A stretch of DNA of 63,723 bases, taken from assembly GCA_039182515.1 (NCBI GenBank), contig JBCDCE010000014.1, positions 1-63,723 of the forward strand. The letters run 5' to 3'. A program made the translations under genes and the position numbers. Positions 57,730 through 63,723 of the stretch are shown piece after piece. The notes below the pieces were generated by a model that did not search any database, was not told the DNA's origin, and was given only the letters and a program-made list of their open reading frames with translations. The DNA is from JBCDCE01 sp039182515. GTDB lineage: Bacteria > Pseudomonadota > Alphaproteobacteria > Rhodobacterales > Rhodobacteraceae. Numbering within the stretch: the first letter of the stretch is position 1; each line of letters begins with the position of its first letter.

Positions 57730-60642
57730 TTACTTGGCGCCCAGTTCCGCGAGCGCCTCAGAGCAGCGTTTGCAGACGTCGTCGGGGACGAACTGGCCCA
57801 CTTCCGGTAAGATTTTCCAAGACCGCTGGCATTTGTTGCCCTGCGCTTTGGTGAAAACCACGCCCACACCGCTCGTGTCGTCCAATGTGAAGGCACCCTC
57901 TGGGGCAGCCTCTGAAAAGACCTCGATTTGGCTTGTGATGCAGACGTCTTGGAAGTCCACGGATGTCAGCAGATCAGCCGTCTCGGCGTCTACATAGACC
58001 TTCGGAGCAGCTTCTAAGCTTGAGCCAATGGTCTTTTCACGACGCTCGATCTCCAAGGCCCCAGTGACCACGCGGCGCACCTCGCGGATCTTGGCCCATT
58101 TGGCAGCAAGCGCGTCGTCGCGCCAGCTTTGTGGGGTCTCGGGCACATCCGTGAGGTGAACCGAGCTCTGATCCCCTGGGAACCGCTCCAGCCAAACCTC
58201 CTCCATGGTGAAGACCAAGATCGGCGCCAGCCACGTGGTGAGGCGGTGGAACAAGATGTCCATCACAGTCAGCGCGCTCATGCGGCGGTTTGTGGTGCCA
58301 TCGCAATAGAGCGCGTCTTTGCGGATGTCGAAATAGAAGCTCGAAAGATCAACCGTTGCAAAGGTGAAGATCGCTTGGAACACGCCTTGGAAATCAAACT
58401 TCCGGTAGCCCTCGCGAACCACCTGATCAAGCTCCGCCAAACGGTGCAGGATGAGCCGTTCGAGCTCGGGCATATCTTCTGCCGCCACGCGCTGGGCCTC
58501 GTCGAAATCCGCCAAGGACCCGAGCATGAACCGCATCGTATTGCGCAAGCGCCGATAACTATCAGCCGTGCCTTTGAGGATCTCTTGGCCAATGCGTTGA
58601 TCGGCGGTGTAGTCGGTTTGGGCCACCCAAAGGCGCAGGATGTCTGCGCCGTATTGCTTAACGATGGCCTCCGGCACGATCGTATTGCCCAAGGACTTGG
58701 ACATCTTCATGCCCTTCTCATCAAGCGTAAAGCCATGCGTGACCACGTTGCGATAAGGCGCGCGCCCTGTGGTGCCCACAGATTGCAGCAGCGAGGAGTG
58801 GAACCAGCCGCGGTGTTGGTCCGTGCCTTCCATGTAAACGTCAGCAATGCCGTCTTCCGTGCCGTCTTCGCGGTCGCGCAGCACAAAGGCATGAGTTGAG
58901 CCTGAGTCAAACCACACATCGAGGATATCGAAGACCTGCTCGTAAGCTTCCGGGTCCACGAGGCCTCCCAAAAAGCGCTCCTTGGCCCCGTCTTCATACC
59001 AAGCGTCTGCGCCGTCTTTTTCAAAGGCTGCGATGATCCGAGCGTTCACTTCTTCGTTGCGCAGAAGGAAGTCTGGATCGGTGGGCAAAGCCCCTTTCTT
59101 GGTAAAGCAAGTGAGCGGCACACCCCAGGCGCGTTGCCGCGACAGCACCCAGTCGGGGCGGGCTTCCATCATGGAATGCAAGCGGTTGCGGCCAGACTTG
59201 GGCGTCCAGTTCACATTGTCGATCTCTGTGAGCGCGCGCTGCCGAATTGTAGTGCCGTGCGTGTCTTGGCCATCGCCCACGGGCGTGTCGATCGCGGCAA
59301 ACCATTGCGGCGTGTTGCGATAGATCACCGGCGCTTTGGAGCGCCAGGAATGCGGGTAGCTGTGCTTGATTTTCCCGCGTGCCAAAAGGCCGCCGGTTTC
59401 CACAAGCTTGTTGATCACAGCCGTGTTGGCATCCCCTTCGCCGCCCTTGCGGCTGAGGATGTGCTTGCCGCCAAAGAAGGGCAGATCTTCACGGAAACCA
59501 CCATCGTCGTTGACGTTATAGGTGATCACTTGGCTCAGCATGCCGAGATCCCGGTAGAGCTCGTATTCCTCCATCCCGTGAGAGGGCGCGCAGTGCACAA
59601 AGCCTGTTCCTTCGGTGTCCGTTACAAAGTCAGCCGCACGGAAATCGCGGATGTCATCCCATTCGCCATTGCCTTCTGGCGCTTTGTAGAGCGGGTGGGT
59701 GAGGCTGAGCGTGCTCAGCTCATCCGCGCTCACGTCGCGCAGGCGTTTGTAGTGACCCTCTTCGAGGCGGGCGCGCTTCATCACATCGCCTGCGAGGTTG
59801 TCTGCTAGGAGGTATTTGTCGCCAACACTGGCCCAGCATTCCTCGGGCGTCTCTGTCACTTCATAAAGCCCGTAAGCAATCTCAGCACCGTAAACGACGG
59901 CCTTGTTCGACGGGATTGTCCAAGGCGTTGTGGTCCAGATCACCACATTTGCGCCTTGCAGATCTCCTTCGGTCGCAACCTTAAACTTCACCCAGATCGT
60001 GAAGCTGTCTTTGTCGTGATATTCTACCTCAGCTTCCGCCAAAGCTGTCTGCTCGATAGGGGACCACATGACAGGCTTAGAGCCCTGATACAGCGTTCCG
60101 TTCATCAAGAACTTCATAAACTCGCCCGCAATCACCGCCTCCGCGTGATAATCCATCGTGAGGTACGGCTTTTCCCAGTTGCCAGTCACGCCCAGGCGTT
60201 TGAACTCGTCGCGCTGGATATTCACCCACTCCGCCGCAAAGGATCGGCATTCGGCGCGGAACTCGTTGATCGGCACGGCGTCTTTGTTTTTGCCCTTTTT
60301 GCGATACTGCTCCTCAATCTTCCACTCGATGGGAAGCCCATGACAATCCCAGCCCGGGATGTAGCGCGCATCATGGCCCAGCATTTGGTGTGAGCGCACG
60401 ATCATGTCTTTGATGGTTTTGTTCAGCGCATGGCCGATGTGCAAATGCCCGTTGGCATAAGGCGGGCCGTCATGCAGCGTGAAAGGCGTGCGGCCGGATT
60501 TTTTGCGCAAGCGGTCATAGATGCCAATCTCTTCCCAGCGCTTGAGCCAGTCAGGCTCGCGTTTGGGCAGGCCCGCGCGCATCGGAAAATCCGTGCGGGG
60601 CAGATTGAGGGTGTCTTTATAGTCGGATGTGTCGGCGCTCAT
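57730..60642 (-). CDS. ileS: Isoleucyl-tRNA synthetase
   Basis: A 970-residue class I synthetase. HIGH motif at residues 68-71 (NGHLHIGHAL), KMSKS near residue 645 (EKGMKMSKSLGN), the editing CP1 domain between (VVIWTTTPWTIPSNKAVV, GTGFVHCAPSHG), the anticodon-binding helical part, and a C-terminal zinc-type CQRSWKILPEVGQF...CKRC cluster. Length is normal. The ATG at 60642 precedes MSADTSDYKDTLNLPRTDFPMR. No T-box or leader structure is evident upstream. Confidence 0.98.
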   Translation of the reverse strand: MSADTSDYKDTLNLPRTDFPMRAGLPKREPDWLKRWEEIGIYDRLRKKSGRTPFTLHDGPPYANGHLHIGHALNKTIKDMIVRSHQMLGHDARYIPGWDCHGLPIEWKIEEQYRKKGKNKDAVPINEFRAECRSFAAEWVNIQRDEFKRLGVTGNWEKPYLTMDYHAEAVIAGEFMKFLMNGTLYQGSKPVMWSPIEQTALAEAEVEYHDKDSFTIWVKFKVATEGDLQGANVVIWTTTPWTIPSNKAVVYGAEIAYGLYEVTETPEECWASVGDKYLLADNLAGDVMKRARLEEGHYKRLRDVSADELSTLSLTHPLYKAPEGNGEWDDIRDFRAADFVTDTEGTGFVHCAPSHGMEEYELYRDLGMLSQVITYNVNDDGGFREDLPFFGGKHILSRKGGEGDANTAVINKLVETGGLLARGKIKHSYPHSWRSKAPVIYRNTPQWFAAIDTPVGDGQDTHGTTIRQRALTEIDNVNWTPKSGRNRLHSMMEARPDWVLSRQRAWGVPLTCFTKKGALPTDPDFLLRNEEVNARIIAAFEKDGADAWYEDGAKERFLGGLVDPEAYEQVFDILDVWFDSGSTHAFVLRDREDGTEDGIADVYMEGTDQHRGWFHSSLLQSVGTTGRAPYRNVVTHGFTLDEKGMKMSKSLGNTIVPEAIVKQYGADILRLWVAQTDYTADQRIGQEILKGTADSYRRLRNTMRFMLGSLADFDEAQRVAAEDMPELERLILHRLAELDQVVREGYRKFDFQGVFQAIFTFATVDLSSFYFDIRKDALYCDGTTNRRMSALTVMDILFHRLTTWLAPILVFTMEEVWLERFPGDQSSVHLTDVPETPQSWRDDALAAKWAKIREVRRVVTGALEIERREKTIGSSLEAAPKVYVDAETADLLTSVDFQDVCITSQIEVFSEAAPEGAFTLDDTSGVGVVFTKAQGNKCQRSWKILPEVGQFVPDDVCKRCSEALAELGAK

Positions 60643-60881
60643 GGGGGCGTCCTTGTCTACGGGATGTCTTTTGGAAAGGGTGCGCGGCGCGCGAAGTGCA
60701 TGCGCCTTTGCCCGGCAGCTCAGATCAGTGGAGCGCCGGGGATATAATTCGAATAATGATCGCCAAAATCGTCATGTTGGGAGGAGCTATACGCCGAGCA
60801 GGAAGAGCCGTCCAGGGCCTCCTGCGTCTTGAGTATCATGGGCGCCTGGCAAGGCGCTCAATTAGGTCAAACTCGCGGGCG
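60643..60881. other. ileS upstream region
   Basis: 239 bases between the ileS start and structured repeat copy 4. No gene, hairpin or known RNA motif recognised; it presumably holds the ileS promoter. Confidence 0.4.
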
Positions 60882-61050
60882 AGAGCGCGGTCTCAAAAAA
60901 ATTGAATCGCCTCTGTCTCAACCCTTTCCCAGGAGGCGAATCCGACCAGCCCCCGACCGCCCCCCTGGGCGGGGGCTTTCAGCCCGACGCCCGCGGTCGG
61001 GCGCAGGTCTGCGTTCTTGGAAAATACGTTGCGGATTAAATGGATGATGC
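60882..61050 (+). repeat. Structured ~170-bp repeat, copy 4
   Basis: Starts GAGCGCGGTCTCAAAAAAA; core AGGCGAATCCGACCAGCC; stem GCCCCC/GGGGGC; hairpin GCCCGAC-GCCCGCG-GTCGGGC; ends GGATTAAATGGATGATGC. The reverse of the 3' end (GAGCATCATCC, counting two bases beyond) loosely mirrors the 5' end, a hint of imperfect terminal inverted repeats as in small non-autonomous elements. Confidence 0.85.
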
Positions 61051-61073
61051 TCTGGGCTTGGCCCAAACGAAAA

Positions 61074-61099
61074 GGGGAAGGCCGGTACGCGCCTTCCCC
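61074..61099 (-). terminator. Terminator-like hairpin with no assigned gene
   Basis: GGGGAAGGC-8-base loop-GCCTTCCCC, a 9-bp perfect stem; read on the minus strand it is followed by TTTTC. The only minus-strand gene upstream is DUF697, 287 bases away and with its own hairpin, so a small RNA may end here. Confidence 0.55.
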
Positions 61100-61347
61100 G
61101 ATCTTCTTGTGCATACGCTTGAAAGAGACCCCAGATCGCCCGAAGGCCAAATGCCGCCCAGTTTCAAATGTCGGACATCGAAAACCGTAATGCCCCAAGC
61201 ACCCAAACTCGAGAACCTTCCCCCCATCAACCAGTGCTGAGCATTTCTTACCCTAAGGGCAACCTGATAAACCATAGAGGAATTCCCTACCTTTACAGTT
61301 TTCGAACATTTGTGGCGAAGGCGCTACGTCACAAAACGATCACATAG
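61100..61347 (-). ncRNA. Possible small RNA ending at the 61074 terminator
   Basis: 248 bases between two hairpins, with a minus-strand frame of 79 codons starting at 61275 that runs through the terminator into repeat copy 4, which argues against a protein. No 6S, 4.5S, tmRNA or riboswitch motif was recognised. Called only because a strong terminator needs a transcript. Confidence 0.25.
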
Positions 61348-61375
61348 GCACCTGTCAGACTAGGCTGACAGGTGC
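61348..61375 (-). terminator. Perfect inverted repeat after DUF697
   Basis: GCACCTGTCAG and CTGACAGGTGC (11-bp arms, 6-base spacer) 10 bases past the DUF697 stop. There is no U run, so it may be a terminator aided by another factor or an mRNA 3' stabiliser. Confidence 0.55.
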
Positions 61376-61385
61376 GTTCAGAGAC

Positions 61386-62462
61386 TCAATTACTGCGATC
61401 CAAAAGCCCTGTGAGCGCGCGTTGAACCGTTGATGTCACCGAGGGTTTTTCCAAAGCCGCAAAGGGCAAAGGTCTGCATACATCCATCGCGGCGATGCCC
61501 ACACGCGCCGTGAGCGCGCCATTTACGAGCCCTTCTCCAAACCGGCGCGACACTTTGCTCAAGATGCCACCGCCTGCAACAGACCCAATAAGATCATCTG
61601 TGATCGCCACAGCGCCCGTGGCCACGAGATGCAGCATCACTGTGCGCGTCAGCCGCCAAGATCCCAGCGTGCCGGAACGCCCGCCATACACTTCTGCAAT
61701 GCGCCGGATCATCCGGATATTGGCCGTCAGAGCGGCAATCACATCGGCAAAAGCGAGCGGGACAAGTGCCGTGATAGTCGCCACTTGGCGCGCCGCCGCT
61801 TCGATCTCACGCAAAGCCAGTTGATCAAGCGGGGTCATGACCTCGCGCTCAGCAGCATTCAAAAGGGCCGAGGCATCAAGCATCTCTTTGCTGTGTTGCG
61901 CCATCCGGTCTCGGGACCAGTCGGTCTCAGAGCGCCCTGCATAAAGTCGTGTCAGCGCTTTCGTGACGGCCTGCGCCGCCTTCAAATCTTCTGTGGCCCG
62001 CGCGGTTTGCGCTTCCTTTTGCACGCGGTCGATGCGTTTGAGGCGCGAGAAAGCGGCAAGCTCTTTGATGGCTATGGCCAGTAAAACAAGCACAAAGACG
62101 CCAAGCAGCAAGCTTGCAATCAGCCCCAAAAGCGGGTTGGCCGCCAGAAGGGCGGTCACAAAGTTCCAAGCCGCAACGCTGGCCACAAAGGATACGAGCG
62201 CCAGGAGCGAGCCCCAAAACCAACGCCCCAAGAAAGACGGTTTGCGCGCTGTGAGCGTGGCCACGGTTTGCATGGCTTGCCCAGAGGGCAGATCTTGAAC
62301 CGCGCCAGGTGTGTCTGGCACAGGCGGCGCGGTCGCGGGCGTCAAAACCGCTGGGTTTGGCTCCGCTTTGACAGTCTTGCTTTTGGGCGCTTTGCGCGGC
62401 TTAGCGGCACTCTCTTCGATCTCAATGAGAACCGGTCCGCTTGGTTTTTTACGGTCATTCAT
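61386..62462 (-). CDS. YcjF/DUF697 (TIGR01620-type) membrane protein
   Basis: A 358-residue protein: a Lys/Pro-rich cytoplasmic start, two adjacent helices (about 80-100 and 112-135: FVASVAAWNFV, LGLIASLLLGVFVLVLLAIA), a basic coiled segment and a DUF697 domain (REIEAAARQVATITALVPLAFADVIAALTANIRMIRRIAEVYGGRSG, SRRFGEGLVNGALTARVGIAAMDVCRPLPF). YcjF-type proteins are encoded with YcjX, as here, and are linked to envelope stress. Last gene of the ycjX operon. Confidence 0.88.
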   Translation of the reverse strand: MNDRKKPSGPVLIEIEESAAKPRKAPKSKTVKAEPNPAVLTPATAPPVPDTPGAVQDLPSGQAMQTVATLTARKPSFLGRWFWGSLLALVSFVASVAAWNFVTALLAANPLLGLIASLLLGVFVLVLLAIAIKELAAFSRLKRIDRVQKEAQTARATEDLKAAQAVTKALTRLYAGRSETDWSRDRMAQHSKEMLDASALLNAAEREVMTPLDQLALREIEAAARQVATITALVPLAFADVIAALTANIRMIRRIAEVYGGRSGTLGSWRLTRTVMLHLVATGAVAITDDLIGSVAGGGILSKVSRRFGEGLVNGALTARVGIAAMDVCRPLPFAALEKPSVTSTVQRALTGLLDRSN

Positions 62463-62484
62463 AGCTAGAACTCATGGTTAGCAC

Positions 62485-62925
62485 TCATAACTTACGCTCC
62501 CAGGTGAGCTGAAGATCAGGCAGGTTTTCGGCGTTGTCGCCGGAAGTCTGATCGGTTTGGACAAACCCATGTTTGGCATAAAAAGCCTGCGCGCTGGTAT
62601 TTGCTGTGAAGGTCCACAAGCGCAGTTCGGAAACCTCACTTTTGGCCCGTTTCAAAAGGGCTGTTCCAAGGCCTTGGCGATGTGCACCCCTCGCGATGTA
62701 GAGCGCAGATATTTCGGCGCCGTCTCTGGTCAGAAAGCCTTTGATCTCGCCGTTTGCTTTCACAAGCGTTGTGGTCTCTACCAGTGTTTCGCAAAACGCT
62801 TGATCCTGCGCGCGACTGTAAAGTCGCGGCATCCAATCGGTTGTATCAATCCAATCCGAAAGAATGGCGCCCATCGCGGCGCTGTCGTGCGGCTCAGCCG
62901 GACAAAGCGTCAGCGTGGGTGTCAT
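62485..62925 (-). CDS. GNAT-family N-acetyltransferase
   Basis: A 146-residue acetyltransferase: LCPAEPHDSAAMGAILSDWIDTT, the acetyl-CoA-binding RGAHRQGLGTALLKRAKSE (the R/Q-x-x-G-x-G/A loop), and the ending YAKHGFVQTDQTSGDNAENLPDLQL. Substrate unknown. The ATG at 62925 overlaps the stop of the 47-codon gene (TGATG), although a GTG one codon upstream is possible. Part of the YcjX-DUF697 operon. Confidence 0.88.
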   Translation of the reverse strand: MTPTLTLCPAEPHDSAAMGAILSDWIDTTDWMPRLYSRAQDQAFCETLVETTTLVKANGEIKGFLTRDGAEISALYIARGAHRQGLGTALLKRAKSEVSELRLWTFTANTSAQAFYAKHGFVQTDQTSGDNAENLPDLQLTWERKL

Positions 62926-63068
62926 CACACAGAGCGGTCTTTGCGTCGAAAGATCCGCGCAATCAGATCGGGCAAAAAGAAGAACGATAGGCTAAAAACA
63001 CGCCAGGCCTGAGTGGGTTTTTGCGAAGGTTTTTGAGCGGGTTTCGGGCTCTTGGATGGGGCTGTCAT
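62925..63068 (-). CDS. 47-residue basic protein in the ycjX operon
   Basis: A short gene: MTAPSKSPKPAQKPSQKP..., then AWRVFSLSFFFLPDLIARIFRRKDRSV. The N-terminal half is Lys/Pro/Gln-rich and the C-terminal half is a short hydrophobic/amphipathic helix ending in basic residues. GGAG lies 10 bases before the ATG. Its start overlaps the YcjX stop (ATGA) and its stop overlaps the GNAT start (TGATG), a double coupling that argues it is real. It is probably a small membrane-associated protein. No family recognised. Confidence 0.7.
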   Translation of the reverse strand: MTAPSKSPKPAQKPSQKPTQAWRVFSLSFFFLPDLIARIFRRKDRSV

Positions 63069-63723
63069 CGCAATTTATCTCCGATTAAAAACTCTGCGGC
63101 TCGGTCGAGCCGAATGTGGGGTGGCCCGTCGCCTGGGTTTAATGTGAGCACCGAGGGCGCAAATTTCATCACCTTATAATCCGCATCGAGCCATTTTTCA
63201 GCGCCATCTTGCGCAGGCACGAGCAAATGATTGGGATCCTCGGGCAATTCACCGGGATAAAAAGCGGCCTCTTTGCCGGTGTCGAGAAGACGACCTTGCA
63301 CACAATCAAGGCTTTGCCCTTTATGATCCAGAGTGGTCTCGACAGTTGCACGCAAAGCCGCAATCGACATCGCAGCCGTCTCAGCGCCAGAGAACTTCGC
63401 GCGGTCTTTGGCCTCACGCACAAGCGCTTCCATGATGGCGGTAAGGCGGCCATGTTGGCGGTGATGCAAATGATCGGCTTTGGTGGCTGCAAAGAGGATC
63501 TTTTCCACCCTTTTGCCCAAAAAGAGCTCCGTCAGGAAGGCGTTGCGGCCTGGGCGGAACGCGCCCAGGATATCGCTTAAGGCTTGACGCAGATCGTCCA
63601 AAGCCTGCGGGCCTTCGTGGATCGCCCCCAATGCATCCACCAGCACAACTTGCCGGTCGAGCCGCATAAAGTGATCGCGAAAAAACGGCTTTACCACGCG
63701 GGCCTTATAGGCCTCGAACCGCC
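63065..63723 (-). CDS. YcjX family (DUF463) nucleotide-binding protein (5' end missing)
   Basis: The C-terminal 218 residues of a YcjX-type P-loop protein: RFEAYKARVVKPFFRDHFMRLDRQVVLVDALGAIHEGPQAL, then KILFAATKADHLHHRQH (the TKAD nucleotide-specificity motif) and AALRATVETTLDHKGQSLDCVQG. The P-loop lies beyond base 63723. YcjX and YcjF-type genes are usually neighbours, as here, separated by the 47-codon and GNAT genes. Confidence 0.92.
   Translation of the reverse strand, partial: RFEAYKARVVKPFFRDHFMRLDRQVVLVDALGAIHEGPQALDDLRQALSDILGAFRPGRNAFLTELFLGKRVEKILFAATKADHLHHRQHGRLTAIMEALVREAKDRAKFSGAETAAMSIAALRATVETTLDHKGQSLDCVQGRLLDTGKEAAFYPGELPEDPNHLLVPAQDGAEKWLDADYKVMKFAPSVLTLNPGDGPPHIRLDRAAEFLIGDKLR

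Noticed and set aside
61036..61275. 79-codon minus-strand frame downstream of DUF697
   Set aside because: It passes through a strong terminator hairpin and into repeat copy 4, so translation as a gene is unlikely.

Overview
The window reads as a chromosomal stretch of a Rhodobacterales (Roseobacter-group) alphaproteobacterium. The reasons are its moderately high GC content, a VPLPA-type C-terminal sorting signal, rplY and pth of alphaproteobacterial type, TTT and TRAP uptake systems, sulfonate-catabolism genes of the kind known from roseobacters, and dispersed 'CCCGGAGTATTTTxxCCAAGAAAAAG' intergenic elements. No tRNA, rRNA, CRISPR array, transposase or phage gene was seen. Both ends cut genes: a TctC-type binding protein on the left and a YcjX-type protein on the right.

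Layout. 1-4.1 kb: TTT binding protein diverging from an IclR regulator, a class III aminotransferase and an MBL-fold hydrolase. 4.4-8.6 kb: a VPLPA-CTERM protein, trpB, then EF-hand / PepSY-like / membrane-anchored LuxR genes with a strongly structured intergenic RNA region. 8.6-17 kb: housekeeping genes (DUF2237, DUF2332, pth, quinone oxidoreductase, rplY, aqpZ). pth and rplY are separated by a plus-strand block carrying two 92%-identical 150-bp repeats. 17-26 kb: two MarR-controlled loci with clear palindromic operators, an MFS carrier, a VOC protein, an lldD-like oxidase, an Acg-like TAT-exported flavoprotein, a TPM-domain protein and trpA. 26-36 kb: a catabolic locus. A seven-gene minus-strand operon (FAH hydrolase, nitroreductase, OsmC, TRAP dctPQM, intradiol dioxygenase) diverges from YciI-like, GntR, malonyl-CoA decarboxylase and malonyl-CoA synthetase genes. 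36.4-39.8 kb: a sulfonate operon (HpsN-like dehydrogenase, zinc alcohol dehydrogenase, sulfopyruvate decarboxylase alpha and beta). 40-42.5 kb: 5-oxoprolinase pxpABC. 42.7-46.4 kb: a secreted APCDD1-like protein, a LysR regulator, two gene remnants abutting head to head, and a sugar kinase. 46.6-50.8 kb: a ynjF-ynjBCD-like operon. 50.9-55 kb: a peptide-type ABC operon without a binding protein but with a DUF2059 gene inside it. 55.5-63.7 kb: ATP-grasp, DUF599, DUF1203, ileS, and a ycjX / 47-codon gene / GNAT / DUF697 run.

The most unusual non-coding content is: (i) four copies of a ~170-bp structured repeat, all in the same orientation; (ii) two separate arrays of the hexamer GCATAC repeated at about 11-bp steps, one per DNA helical turn; (iii) a pairing scheme at 7416-7515 in which one segment could form either a terminator or a competing helix, as in attenuators; (iv) several long perfect palindromes between divergent genes (24 bp at 18114, 28 bp at 46453, a palindrome cluster at 22.13-22.24 kb). 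All functional calls come from reading motifs and protein similarity by eye. No database search was run.
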